Assembly (NCBI GenBank): GCA_900313435.1
Contig: OMRF01000252.1
Coordinates: 1 to 10,686, forward strand
DNA from: an uncultured Lachnospiraceae bacterium
GTDB lineage: Bacteria > Bacillota > Clostridia > Lachnospirales > Lachnospiraceae
Length of the DNA stretch: 10,686 bases
Direction of reading: 5' to 3'
Part shown: positions 1-6,444 of the stretch, one piece after another
Layout of the letters: every line of letters starts with the position of its first letter
Numbering within the stretch: the first letter of the stretch is position 1
Position numbers and translations under genes: made by a program
Notes under the pieces: generated by a model
What the model was told of the DNA's origin: nothing
What the model saw: only the letters and a program-made list of their open reading frames with translations
The model's database searches: none

Positions 1-1
1 A

Positions 2-25
2 GTGGGGGAGAGTTTTCTCCCCCAC
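2..25 (+). repeat. Perfect 10-bp stem-loop upstream of permease operon
   Basis: Positions 2-11 (GTGGGGGAGA) pair perfectly with 16-25 around a GTTT loop. No T-run follows on the plus strand, so this is not a clean intrinsic terminator. In sugar ABC operons a stem-loop between the solute-binding protein gene and the permease genes commonly stabilises the upstream message and lowers expression of the permeases. I infer that role here. A partial terminator for an upstream gene is the alternative. Confidence 0.6.
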
Positions 26-81
26 AAGCCTTCGAATAATCATTTAGTTTTATCGGATTTTCAAGAAAGGGGGGAGAAGAG

Positions 82-1146
82 ATGAAGGAGTTTTCCGCCG
101 GCAGGAAGGCGGGGTCGCTCGCGATCCTTTTTGCCGGCATAGCAATTCTCGTCGGCGCGTTGGTCTTTGACGGCATCGCGAACTCCGGTGGATATGATTT
201 CCCGGGGCGCGGAGCAATGCTGATCTGCGGTATCCTTATCACCATCGTCGGCATTTATCTGTTTCCTACGCTGAAACACCATAGGACGATAGTCTATGGA
301 TTGTTCCTGTTTCCGCTTCTATTCACGTTCCTGCTCACGGTCATCATCCCGATGTGCTTTGGTATAGCATATTCCTTTACTGACTGGAACGGGATCAGGC
401 TTACAAAGGTAGTCGGTTTCAGCAATTACATCGCGATGTTCAAGAGACCGGAGTTCCTTTGGTCCATTATAGTTACCTTCCTCTTCGTGTTACTGAACGT
501 CATACTCGTGAACCTTATCGGATTCCTTCTGGCGCTTCTTTGCACTACGAAGATCAAGGCTCTCAGCTTTTTCAGGGCATCCTATTTCCTTCCGAACCTG
601 ATCGGAGGCATCGTCCTCGGTTATGTCTGGAAGTTCATCTTCAACAAGGTCCTTACACAGATCATGAATACGGATACGTCGATGCTGACCTCGTCGGGCA
701 CCGCGTTGATCGCGATAGTCGTGGTGTATATCTGGCAGTACGGTGGATATATAATGCTGATCTATATCACAGGACTCACCGGAGTGCCTGCGGATACCCT
801 TGAGGCAGCTTCCATCGACGGTGCGAACGCATGGCAGACACTGACAAAGATCAAGATACCCATGATAGCGCCCACCATCACGATCTGCACCTTCCTGACG
901 CTGACCAGCGCCTTCAAGCAGTTCGATGTGAACCTCGCGTTGACGAATGGCTCGGGCTCGGTGGATTTCTTCGGGCATTACATAACGAACGGAAGCGAGA
1001 TGCTGGCACTGAACATTTATCATACGGCCTTTACGGAGAACAATTACGCTCTGTCGCAGGCTGAATCAGTGCTGTTCTTCATTATCCTTGCCGTCGTCTC
1101 GATCATTCAGGTCAGGGCCTCGAACAAGAAGGAGGTGAGCCTGTAA
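82..1146 (+). CDS. Sugar ABC transporter permease, MalF/UgpA type, with extra N-terminal membrane hairpin
   Basis: This is an inner-membrane subunit of a CUT1-type ABC importer. It forms the channel with the downstream permease and couples to a cytoplasmic ATPase through its EAA loop. The EAA motif is at residues 241-260: E241-A-A, G247 and a final P260, as in EAASIDGA...KIP. Family members of this type are usually about 290-300 residues. This one has 354 because two hydrophobic segments (about 11-33 and 44-64) precede the canonical first helix at about 70-98, giving roughly eight membrane segments, a number also found in MalF. The start is supported by a strong purine-rich ribosome binding site at 67-76. 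The stop overlaps the next ATG (TAATG). The substrate cannot be read from the sequence. A carbohydrate is likely from the family, and the binding protein is expected upstream of the window. Confidence 0.93.
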   Translation: MKEFSAGRKAGSLAILFAGIAILVGALVFDGIANSGGYDFPGRGAMLICGILITIVGIYLFPTLKHHRTIVYGLFLFPLLFTFLLTVIIPMCFGIAYSFTDWNGIRLTKVVGFSNYIAMFKRPEFLWSIIVTFLFVLLNVILVNLIGFLLALLCTTKIKALSFFRASYFLPNLIGGIVLGYVWKFIFNKVLTQIMNTDTSMLTSSGTALIAIVVVYIWQYGGYIMLIYITGLTGVPADTLEAASIDGANAWQTLTKIKIPMIAPTITICTFLTLTSAFKQFDVNLALTNGSGSVDFFGHYITNGSEMLALNIYHTAFTENNYALSQAESVLFFIILAVVSIIQVRASNKKEVSL

Positions 1147-2018
1147 TGAACAGAAAAGCGAAAAAATCGACCCTTCTTATTCAGACAATAATAGCCATAG
1201 TCATAGCTATATATGTGCTCTTCCCCTTCTATATGGTCGTCGTGAACTCCATGAAGTCGACCACGGGGATAGTCAATGACCCGCTGACTCCCGCGGGAGC
1301 GGATTTCGCAACCTTTATCGCAAATCTTTCGGGAGTTATAAATAACGACTACTTCCTGTTCTGGAAGGCCTTTGCCTGCTCGGTCGTCATCACGGTGGTT
1401 TCCGTGCTGCTTTTGAATCTCTTCGGAGCGATGGCAGGCTGGGTTATTTCAAGAAATCAGAAGAAGAAATGGGCGAGCGCGATCTACTTCACCTTCATAG
1501 CTTCGATGATAATCCCCTTCCAGGTGGTCATGCTTCCCCTCGTTGCGAACTTCAAGAAGATAGGCGATTTCATAGGGATAAAGATGAATTATTCCATCCC
1601 CGGTATTATCTTCGCTTATCTTGGTTTCGGCGGAGCGATGACGGTGTTCATCCTGACAGGCTTTATAAAAGGTGTGCCCTATGATCTTGAGGAGAGCGCG
1701 TCTATAGACGGCTGCTCGCCCGAGGGAACCTTCTTCAGGATCATCTTCCCGCTCTTGAAGCCCGTTATTATGACGGTCACTATACTTAACGGTATGTGGA
1801 TCTGGAACGACTTCCTTCTTCCTTCCATGATGCTGGGACTTGACGGGGAGTTCAAGACGATACCGGTGGCTGTCCAATCCTTTGTAGGGAGCTACGTTAC
1901 CGAATGGAACATGATAATGGCCGCGGCATTGCTCGCGATGGTGCCGATGGTCATAGTTTTCCTCTTCGCGCAGAAACAGATCGTTCGGGGAATGATAGAC
2001 GGCGCGGTAAAGGGATAA
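1146..2018 (+). CDS. Sugar ABC transporter permease, MalG/UgpE type
   Basis: This is the second channel subunit of the same CUT1-type importer, 290 residues, the usual length. It has a basic N-terminus, a first helix at about 10-35 and several further helices. The EAA loop at residues 182-202 reads EESASIDG with G189, and ends at P202. The ILNGMWIWNDFLLP stretch (213-226) is typical of the MalG branch. The start codon overlaps the upstream stop by one base, and a strong AAGGAGGTG lies at 1129-1137, so the two permeases are translationally coupled. No ATPase gene follows. This is common in Gram-positive bacteria, where one shared MsmK-like ATPase can serve several importers. The gene is followed by a terminator, so it ends its operon. 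Confidence 0.94.
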   Translation: MNRKAKKSTLLIQTIIAIVIAIYVLFPFYMVVVNSMKSTTGIVNDPLTPAGADFATFIANLSGVINNDYFLFWKAFACSVVITVVSVLLLNLFGAMAGWVISRNQKKKWASAIYFTFIASMIIPFQVVMLPLVANFKKIGDFIGIKMNYSIPGIIFAYLGFGGAMTVFILTGFIKGVPYDLEESASIDGCSPEGTFFRIIFPLLKPVIMTVTILNGMWIWNDFLLPSMMLGLDGEFKTIPVAVQSFVGSYVTEWNMIMAAALLAMVPMVIVFLFAQKQIVRGMIDGAVKG

Positions 2019-2049
2019 TAACTTTCATTATTTTCTCCTCTTCTCCAAA

Positions 2050-2086
2050 AGAGTGGGCGCGAAGGCGTCCGCTCTCTTATTTTCTT
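2050..2086. terminator. Bidirectional intrinsic terminator between permease operon and trmB
   Basis: The stem AGAGTGGGCGC (2050-2060) pairs with 2065-2075 through a GAAG loop, with two G-U type wobbles. On the plus strand it is followed by a T-rich tail (2077-2086). On the minus strand the same stem is followed by TTTT from positions 2050-2047. It lies between the permease stop at 2018 and the trmB stop at 2077-2079, as expected for a terminator shared by two convergent genes. Confidence 0.75.
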
Positions 2087-2721
2087 ACCGCTTTCAGCAT
2101 GCATATGGGGTGACCGGCAGATGAGAATCTTTCCTCGTATTCGGTCATTATGTTTCCTTTCGAAAGAACAGGGTCATTGTGAAGGTCAAAGGTCTTTTCG
2201 GTGAGCTCAAAATCAGGATGCGACATTATTTCTTCGAGGGAGAAATCAAAAAGATCCCTGTTGTCGGTTTTGAAGCAGAGTAAAGCTTTAGGAAGCAGCA
2301 GTCGTCCGTAGATATCCAGATGCTTTGAGGAGGTGAGCCGGCGCTTTGCATGACGGGCCTTCGGCCACGGATCGGAAAAATTCAGATAGATCCTGTCTAT
2401 CTCTCCGGGCTCAAACCAGCTTTCCATGTTTTCAGCGCTCCCGCAGATGTAGGAAAGATTGGGAAGCGGGTCATTTTCAAGCTTTTTCACGCCCTTTACA
2501 AGCACGCTCTCGTAGCGGTCGCAGCCCACAAAGAAGATATCCGGATTCTGAAAGGCGTTCTCGTGGATGAAGCGGCCTTTTCCGCAGCCGATCTCGATAT
2601 AGAGAGGCTTTCCGTCGGTGATCATTGTCTTCCAGCGCCCGGGCTTTGCCTCGGGATCGGAGATCGTGAAGATCGAGTTCATTACAGCTTCTTCGGCGCC
2701 TTTGACGTGTTTTAAGCGCAT
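2077..2721 (-). CDS. trmB: tRNA (guanine-N7-)-methyltransferase
   Basis: This SAM-dependent enzyme makes m7G at position 46 of the tRNA variable loop. The 214-residue product has the normal length and family landmarks: IEIGCGKGRF at 42-51 (SAM-binding glycine loop), FSDPWPKARHAKRR at 115-128 (the catalytic/tRNA-binding signature), KTDNRDLF at 151-158 and the C-terminal TEYEERFSS at 193-201. The N-terminus MRLKHVKGAEEAV matches the usual TrmB start. On the minus strand a GAAAGGA ribosome binding site (2731-2737) lies nine bases from the ATG. The gene is divergent from the carboxypeptidase gene and convergent with the permease operon, so it appears to be a single-gene unit. I see no oddity in its residues. 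Confidence 0.97.
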   Translation of the reverse strand: MRLKHVKGAEEAVMNSIFTISDPEAKPGRWKTMITDGKPLYIEIGCGKGRFIHENAFQNPDIFFVGCDRYESVLVKGVKKLENDPLPNLSYICGSAENMESWFEPGEIDRIYLNFSDPWPKARHAKRRLTSSKHLDIYGRLLLPKALLCFKTDNRDLFDFSLEEIMSHPDFELTEKTFDLHNDPVLSKGNIMTEYEERFSSAGHPICMLKAVRK

Positions 2722-2769
2722 TATTTATGTTCCTTTCTCAAAACATTTTGCCACTTGTAAAAAAATAAA

Positions 2770-2804
2770 TTGCCAAAAAGTGCGGCAACGGATATATTTA
2801 AAAT
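2770..2804 (+). promoter_or_regulatory. Predicted sigma-A promoter abutting the carboxypeptidase ATG
   Basis: TTGCCA (2770-2775), a 17-base spacer and TATATT (2793-2798) form a good housekeeping promoter. Seven bases beyond the -10 is position 2805, the A of the ATG. An inverted repeat, TTGCC (2770-2774) with GGCAA (2784-2788), overlaps the -35 and spacer and could be an operator. The whole 83-bp interval to trmB is A/T-rich, and I could not define a convincing promoter for trmB in it. Confidence 0.5.
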
Positions 2805-4298
2805 ATGAAAAAATTATTTTTTAAGAGAGTGATCGCCTTTGCTGCGGCTCTCGTAATGGCTGTTACCCCCATAAATTATGTAAAAGCGGCTCCGTCTGAG
2901 GGCTACTGGCCTTCCGGTATCAGCATAGCCGACTCCGAGGAGACCGCATTTGTCCTCGAGGAAGAGACCGGGACGGTTCTCTACGACTGCAGAGGTGATG
3001 AAAAGCATTATCCTGCTTCCATCACGAAGGTTCTGACCGCCCTGATCGCTGTGGAAAGGGGCAATCTGAACGATATCGTGACCTATTCAAAGGACGCTAT
3101 CTACAAGGTCGAGGCCGGGAGCTCCTCCATAGGCCGTGATGTCGGTGAGCAGATGACCCTCGAGCAGTGTCTCTACGCGTTGATGCTCGAATCCTGCAAC
3201 AACACCGCCTATGCGATCGCCGAGCATATTGGAGGGACCTTCGACAACTTCATCAATATGATGAACGAGAAGGCGGCTTCCCTGGGCTGCGTGAATTCCC
3301 ATTTCGCGAATCCCCACGGGCTTCCGGACGAGAATCATTATACCACAGCTCATGATATGGCGCTGATCGCAAGAGAGGCCTTCAAGCACGAGGAATTCCG
3401 CCGCTTCTGCGGTACCGGAAAATATACCATTCCGCCGACGAATAAGCATTCCGAGAATACCTATCTGAGGAATCACCACGGGATGCTCTATCCCTACAGG
3501 ACATCGGATTATCTATATGAATACTGCAAGGGCGGAAAGACGGGCTACACTCAGGTTGCGAAGAACACTCTCGTAACCTTTGCCGAAAAGGACGGACTTA
3601 CGCTCGTCTGCGTGATAATGCATGCCGGCGCGTCGCAGCATTACAAGGATACAACCGCGCTCTTTAATTACTGCTTCGACAATTTCGCTGCGACACCCAT
3701 AACCGATACCGAGGATGTATTCGGAAATGAAGGGCTCTCCTCAAAGGGGGTTCTTGCTGCCGGTTCACCGCCGCTTGAAGTTGAGGCGGGCGGGATCTGC
3801 GTGCTCCCGAAAAACGTGAGCTTTTCGGAGACTGAGAGAACTCTTGTGGTTACTCCGTCTGTTTCGGATCCCGATCAGGCCGGACTCTTGAAATATACCT
3901 ACGCAGGGCGCGATGTCGGTTACGCAACCGTGAAATACAGCAGCGAAGGCGTATTGAACCAGCAGGGCCTTCCGGGAGGCGAGATCGCGAAGACTGTTCT
4001 CGGAAACGGCATGGAAGAAAAGCCGGATGAGGTCATAAAGATAGATCCTCTCACGATAGTCCTGGTCGTTGTTGCGGCTGTCGGGGTAGTGGTTCTTATC
4101 ACTCTGCTGATAATAAGGGCAAGGAGTCCGGTATCCCAGAGGAAAAGGAAGACCCATTACAGCGGCAAGCGTTCCGATTCAGGATATAAAGAGATCAGAA
4201 ACCGCATCGGGGGTCCCGCGGAAAGAGTCAAGGGCCGGAGGAAGAGTCACGACCTTACGAGCACGAATATTCATTCCGACAGCTACATAAAGAAGTGA
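2805..4298 (+). CDS. Serine-type D-alanyl-D-alanine carboxypeptidase (peptidase S11, DacA/DacF-like)
   Basis: This penicillin-binding protein is predicted to remove the terminal D-Ala from peptidoglycan pentapeptides outside the membrane, limiting cross-linking. A signal peptide spans about residues 1-28 (KKLFFKR, a hydrophobic core, then YVKAAP). The active-site triad is complete: S72-I-T-K75, S130-C-N132 and K245-T-G247. After the catalytic domain (to about 290) there is a beta-rich region at about 300-385. A true transmembrane helix (about 415-437) and a basic, Ser/Lys/Arg-rich tail of about 60 residues follow, unlike the short amphipathic C-terminal helix of E. coli PBP5. The ATG at 2805 has no visible Shine-Dalgarno, but it is favoured because it supplies the basic n-region of the signal peptide. 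A GTG at 2829 would lose that region. Family assignment is firm. The exact paralogue (DacA, DacB or DacF) is not. Confidence 0.95.
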   Translation: MKKLFFKRVIAFAAALVMAVTPINYVKAAPSEGYWPSGISIADSEETAFVLEEETGTVLYDCRGDEKHYPASITKVLTALIAVERGNLNDIVTYSKDAIYKVEAGSSSIGRDVGEQMTLEQCLYALMLESCNNTAYAIAEHIGGTFDNFINMMNEKAASLGCVNSHFANPHGLPDENHYTTAHDMALIAREAFKHEEFRRFCGTGKYTIPPTNKHSENTYLRNHHGMLYPYRTSDYLYEYCKGGKTGYTQVAKNTLVTFAEKDGLTLVCVIMHAGASQHYKDTTALFNYCFDNFAATPITDTEDVFGNEGLSSKGVLAAGSPPLEVEAGGICVLPKNVSFSETERTLVVTPSVSDPDQAGLLKYTYAGRDVGYATVKYSSEGVLNQQGLPGGEIAKTVLGNGMEEKPDEVIKIDPLTIVLVVVAAVGVVVLITLLIIRARSPVSQRKRKTHYSGKRSDSGYKEIRNRIGGPAERVKGRRKSHDLTSTNIHSDSYIKK

Positions 4299-4304
4299 CT
4301 TCTT
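4290..4304. repeat. Short palindrome at convergent gene ends
   Basis: AAGAAG-TGA-CTTCTT: the carboxypeptidase stop codon (4296-4298) forms the loop of a 6-bp stem, and the stop of the convergent minus-strand gene begins at its right edge. It is weak, and the tail lacks a proper T-run, so I do not call it a terminator. No better terminator is visible between the two genes, which are only five bases apart. Confidence 0.4.
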
Positions 4305-4885
4305 CACAGCAGGGCTGAAAGCCGAAGCTTCAGAGCCTCCTTTTGCGGGGTGAAAAACATTATCCCGTTTGTGCAGGGCATAAGAGCCGTGAATTTTCCG
4401 GAAAGATATTCAAGGCGGGATAATCTTTCGGCGATATAGGGGATCCTGTAGCGCTCGTCCGGGTCGATCTCGATGAATACGGTTTCAAGAGGAGCGTCCG
4501 TCCCGTTGTCTGCGATGACAGCGCCCGAGGTCTTCATCAGAGAGGAGAGATCTTCCTCGTCACGGGCATTGGCCTTTGTTTTCCCGACAATATAGAAGCC
4601 GTCAGGATCCTTTGCCATATCCATCTCATGTATCGCGCGCTGGATCTGCTTTTTGAGACCAGGGCTCGCCGGATAGAGCGACTCAAAGTACGACATGAAA
4701 TCCGAGGAACTTTTGAAATGGAGATTTTTCCCGTTTTCAAGAGTTTCGGTCATCAGGATGCGGCGGATCGCCTTTTCACAGTCGACGCGAGAGGGGCCGC
4801 GCCTTTCTCTGTCCTCAAGCGGGGATCCTTCCGAAATGGTGGAGATCGGTTTTGAATCCATATTATTACTCCCAAAAAAAGACAT
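4304..4885 (-). CDS. Hypothetical protein, 193 aa, function unknown
   Basis: I do not recognise this family. The product is soluble, with no signal peptide or membrane segment. A Ser/Gly/charged N-terminal stretch (residues 1-34) looks disordered. It is followed by a helix-rich part (about 35-92), a region with alternating strands and acidic turns (FYIVGKTK at 97-104, TVFIEIDPDERYRIPY at 135-150) and a C-terminal part ending in LKLRLSALL. The start chosen is the ATG at 4883-4885, because AAAGGA (4895-4900 on the minus strand) lies nine bases upstream. An in-frame ATG 16 codons further out (4933) would place the start upstream of the promoter. The gene is divergent from the AbiEi-like gene across 62 bases with overlapping promoters, and convergent with the carboxypeptidase gene. 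The divergent arrangement suggests shared regulation, but this is inference. Confidence 0.75.
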   Translation of the reverse strand: MSFFGSNNMDSKPISTISEGSPLEDRERRGPSRVDCEKAIRRILMTETLENGKNLHFKSSSDFMSYFESLYPASPGLKKQIQRAIHEMDMAKDPDGFYIVGKTKANARDEEDLSSLMKTSGAVIADNGTDAPLETVFIEIDPDERYRIPYIAERLSRLEYLSGKFTALMPCTNGIMFFTPQKEALKLRLSALL

Positions 4886-4904
4886 AGTTTTCTGTCCTTT
4901 CAAC

Positions 4905-4933
4905 AATATAATACAAGAAAAATAAAAATTCAA
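4905..4933 (-). promoter_or_regulatory. Predicted promoter for the minus-strand hypothetical gene
   Basis: On the minus strand, TTGAAT (4928-4933), a 17-base spacer and TATATT (4905-4910) fit a housekeeping promoter. Transcription would begin near 4898, leaving a very short leader around the AAAGGA ribosome binding site. The -10 overlaps the opposing TATAAT used for the AbiEi-like gene, so the two promoters should compete. Confidence 0.5.
4907..4912 (+). promoter_or_regulatory. Consensus -10 (TATAAT) upstream of the AbiEi-like gene
   Basis: A perfect TATAAT lies 35 bases before the TTG start of the AbiEi-like gene, but the matching -35 region (around 4884-4890) is poor. Weak -35 elements are common at autoregulated promoters. 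A direct repeat, TTCAAC at 4899-4904 and 4929-4934, flanks it with 30-bp spacing, about three helical turns. This is a possible binding site for the AbiEi-like regulator. Confidence 0.45.
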
Positions 4934-4947
4934 CCAGGAGAAGACAT

Positions 4948-5592
4948 TTGATCCAGGAAGCTGAAAAGATCCCGATGGATCGGGAAGAAAAGAAGACCTA
5001 TGATTTCGAGAGGATAGAAGCCCTCATCGAGGAGGGCGGAGGACTCGTAAAGACCGGAGATATCCTTGCGCTTGGGATAGATTACAGGCGTATACTCAAG
5101 TTTACCGAGGAGGGGCTGCTCCACAGGGTGAAGAGCGGTTATTATTCTCTCGGGAAGGGTGGATATTCGGAGGTTGAAATGGTGAGCGCCATGTTTCCGG
5201 ACGGGGTGCTGACACTGGAGGCCGGGCTTTACGCCCAGGGTTATCTTTCCGTGAAGCCATCCCACTGGTGCATAGCGATAAGCAAGAATACCTCGAAATC
5301 GAGGTTTGCCATAGATTATCCCGTGCTTGTCCCTTATTATTCTACGGACGCTGTTTTGAGTCTTGGCGTAGAAGAAAAGACATTTGATGGCGTCTCGATG
5401 AAGGTCTATACCATTGACCGTCTCATCTGTGATGTCCTGAAATATGAGGAAAGAATGGAGCACGAGGATTTCAGAAAAGCGGTCCTTGCCTATATAGCGG
5501 ACCGGAAAAAGGACGTGGAGAAGCTGAAAAAATTTGCCGCGGAGAGGAAGGTATCCCGGAAGGTGCGGGATATGATAGGGGTGTGGCTCTGA
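4948..5592 (+). CDS. abiEi: AbiEi-type antitoxin / transcriptional regulator (type IV toxin-antitoxin family)
   Basis: AbiEi proteins repress their own operon through an N-terminal winged helix and counteract the AbiEii nucleotidyltransferase. In this 214-residue product the wHTH-like region is at about 22-69 (GGLVKTGDILALGIDYRRIL then GYYSLGK). The C-terminal domain (about 85-214) carries the family-typical TIDRLICDVLKYEERMEHE (155-173) and a helical end with RKVSRKVRDMIG. The start is a TTG at 4948: a clear AGGAG (4936-4940) sits seven bases upstream, whereas the first in-frame ATG (4975) has no ribosome binding site. The stop touches the ATG of the next gene, the usual antitoxin-toxin arrangement. 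I am fairly sure of the family. Activity as an antitoxin is inferred. Confidence 0.8.
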   Translation: MIQEAEKIPMDREEKKTYDFERIEALIEEGGGLVKTGDILALGIDYRRILKFTEEGLLHRVKSGYYSLGKGGYSEVEMVSAMFPDGVLTLEAGLYAQGYLSVKPSHWCIAISKNTSKSRFAIDYPVLVPYYSTDAVLSLGVEEKTFDGVSMKVYTIDRLICDVLKYEERMEHEDFRKAVLAYIADRKKDVEKLKKFAAERKVSRKVRDMIGVWL

Positions 5593-6444
5593 ATGCAGGA
5601 GAGTAATGACCTTGAAAAGCTCCTTCAGGGGCGGGTCACGGAAAGTATGGTGCTTCGGATCGGAAGGTCGAAGTTCGGCACCTGTCTCTGGCTTTTGTCA
5701 TATCCCGGAAAGCTGAAAAAGAGCCTTTCCTACGTTTACAGGCCGGATGAAAAAATAATGGCGCGCGACGGGTTTATGCCCGGGCAGTCATTCTCGGCAC
5801 CGGGTTTTCTGGAAGCATTTCTTTCCTATATAAAACTCATCATGGCTCCGGATTTTATTCTCGATGAAAAAAAGGTGGAGGCGTCAAACGATCATATCAG
5901 GATAGAGGCGGAGGTGCTGGAGGACGGCGTCACCATGCCGCTGATACTGAATTTCACCGAAAATAACGAGGAGATCGCGCCCGAAAAGATAAGATTTAAA
6001 CCGAAAACGATTTCGGACCCTCCGGTCGATATTTTCATCTTCCCGGCCGAAAGAAGAGCTGCCCTTATTATGGCGGGTGTGCTGAAGAGTCTTGAATATA
6101 CCAATGATTTCGGACAGTTTGCAGAGCTTTATGACATCGCATCAAACATCCCCTGTGACGGGACCCTGCTTTTTGTAAGCATGAAGAGGGCTTTGCAGGC
6201 AAAAGAGGTAGAGCTCACTTCGGGAAGGAGAAGCTGTTTTGAGACCTTCTCCGCTGACAGGAGGATGAAAAAGCGCTGGGAGCAGTACAAGAAGAGAAAC
6301 GAGCTCTCCATTACCTGGGAAGAGCTTTTGAATGAGCTCAAGGCCTTTTTTGATCCCATATTTGAGGCGATAGCTTCAGAGGAGGAGGGAAGGAGTTTCT
6401 TCGGAGATTGGATTCCGGAGCTTGGGAGGTATCTCGATGCCTGA
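5593..6444 (+). CDS. AbiEii-like protein with degenerate nucleotidyltransferase core
   Basis: This 283-residue product is encoded directly after the AbiEi-like gene (no gap), where the AbiEii toxin normally sits. The C-terminal half resembles AbiEii: a helical segment with AELYDIAS (177-184) in place of the family's K-D-x-x-D, and FETFSADRRMKKRWEQYKKR (216-235) followed by WEELLNELKAFFDPIFEAI (242-260). The N-terminal half aligns only loosely. Functional AbiEii proteins have a G-S and an Asp-x-Asp-type pair early in the fold, but residues 18-51 here contain no Asp or Glu. I therefore infer a catalytically inactive or repurposed homologue. The reading frame is intact, so this is divergence and not simple decay. 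The gene overlaps the following decarboxylase gene by eight bases. An unrelated family is possible. Confidence 0.55.
   Translation: MQESNDLEKLLQGRVTESMVLRIGRSKFGTCLWLLSYPGKLKKSLSYVYRPDEKIMARDGFMPGQSFSAPGFLEAFLSYIKLIMAPDFILDEKKVEASNDHIRIEAEVLEDGVTMPLILNFTENNEEIAPEKIRFKPKTISDPPVDIFIFPAERRAALIMAGVLKSLEYTNDFGQFAELYDIASNIPCDGTLLFVSMKRALQAKEVELTSGRRSCFETFSADRRMKKRWEQYKKRNELSITWEELLNELKAFFDPIFEAIASEEEGRSFFGDWIPELGRYLDA

Noticed and set aside
490..1023. Long open frame on the minus strand within the first permease gene
   Set aside because: It is a shadow of the permease, which has clear EAA and membrane-helix signals. The minus-strand product is low-complexity, rich in R/H/D, and has no ribosome binding site or family resemblance.
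1699..1710. CGTCTATAGACG palindrome in the second permease
   Set aside because: It encodes the conserved A-S-I-D-G of the EAA loop, so protein constraint explains the sequence.
2350..2715. Plus-strand open frame of 121 codons opposite trmB
   Set aside because: TrmB motifs on the minus strand are unambiguous. The plus-strand frame reads as an antisense shadow.
3087..3479. Minus-strand open frame inside the carboxypeptidase gene
   Set aside because: It lies opposite the SxN motif region of a well-supported gene and has no homology signals of its own.
5291..5304. CCTCGA-AA-TCGAGG inverted repeat in the AbiEi-like gene
   Set aside because: It is short, internal to the coding region and with no T-run, so chance is the simplest explanation.
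6422..6436. Upstream TTG as the decarboxylase start
   Set aside because: The TTG overlaps the GGAGGT that properly serves the ATG at 6437, and has no ribosome binding site of its own.
4948..6444. AbiE-like pair as part of a mobile or phage defence island
   Set aside because: No transposase, integrase, tRNA gene, flanking repeat or obvious composition shift is visible, and the pair is translationally coupled to a housekeeping gene.
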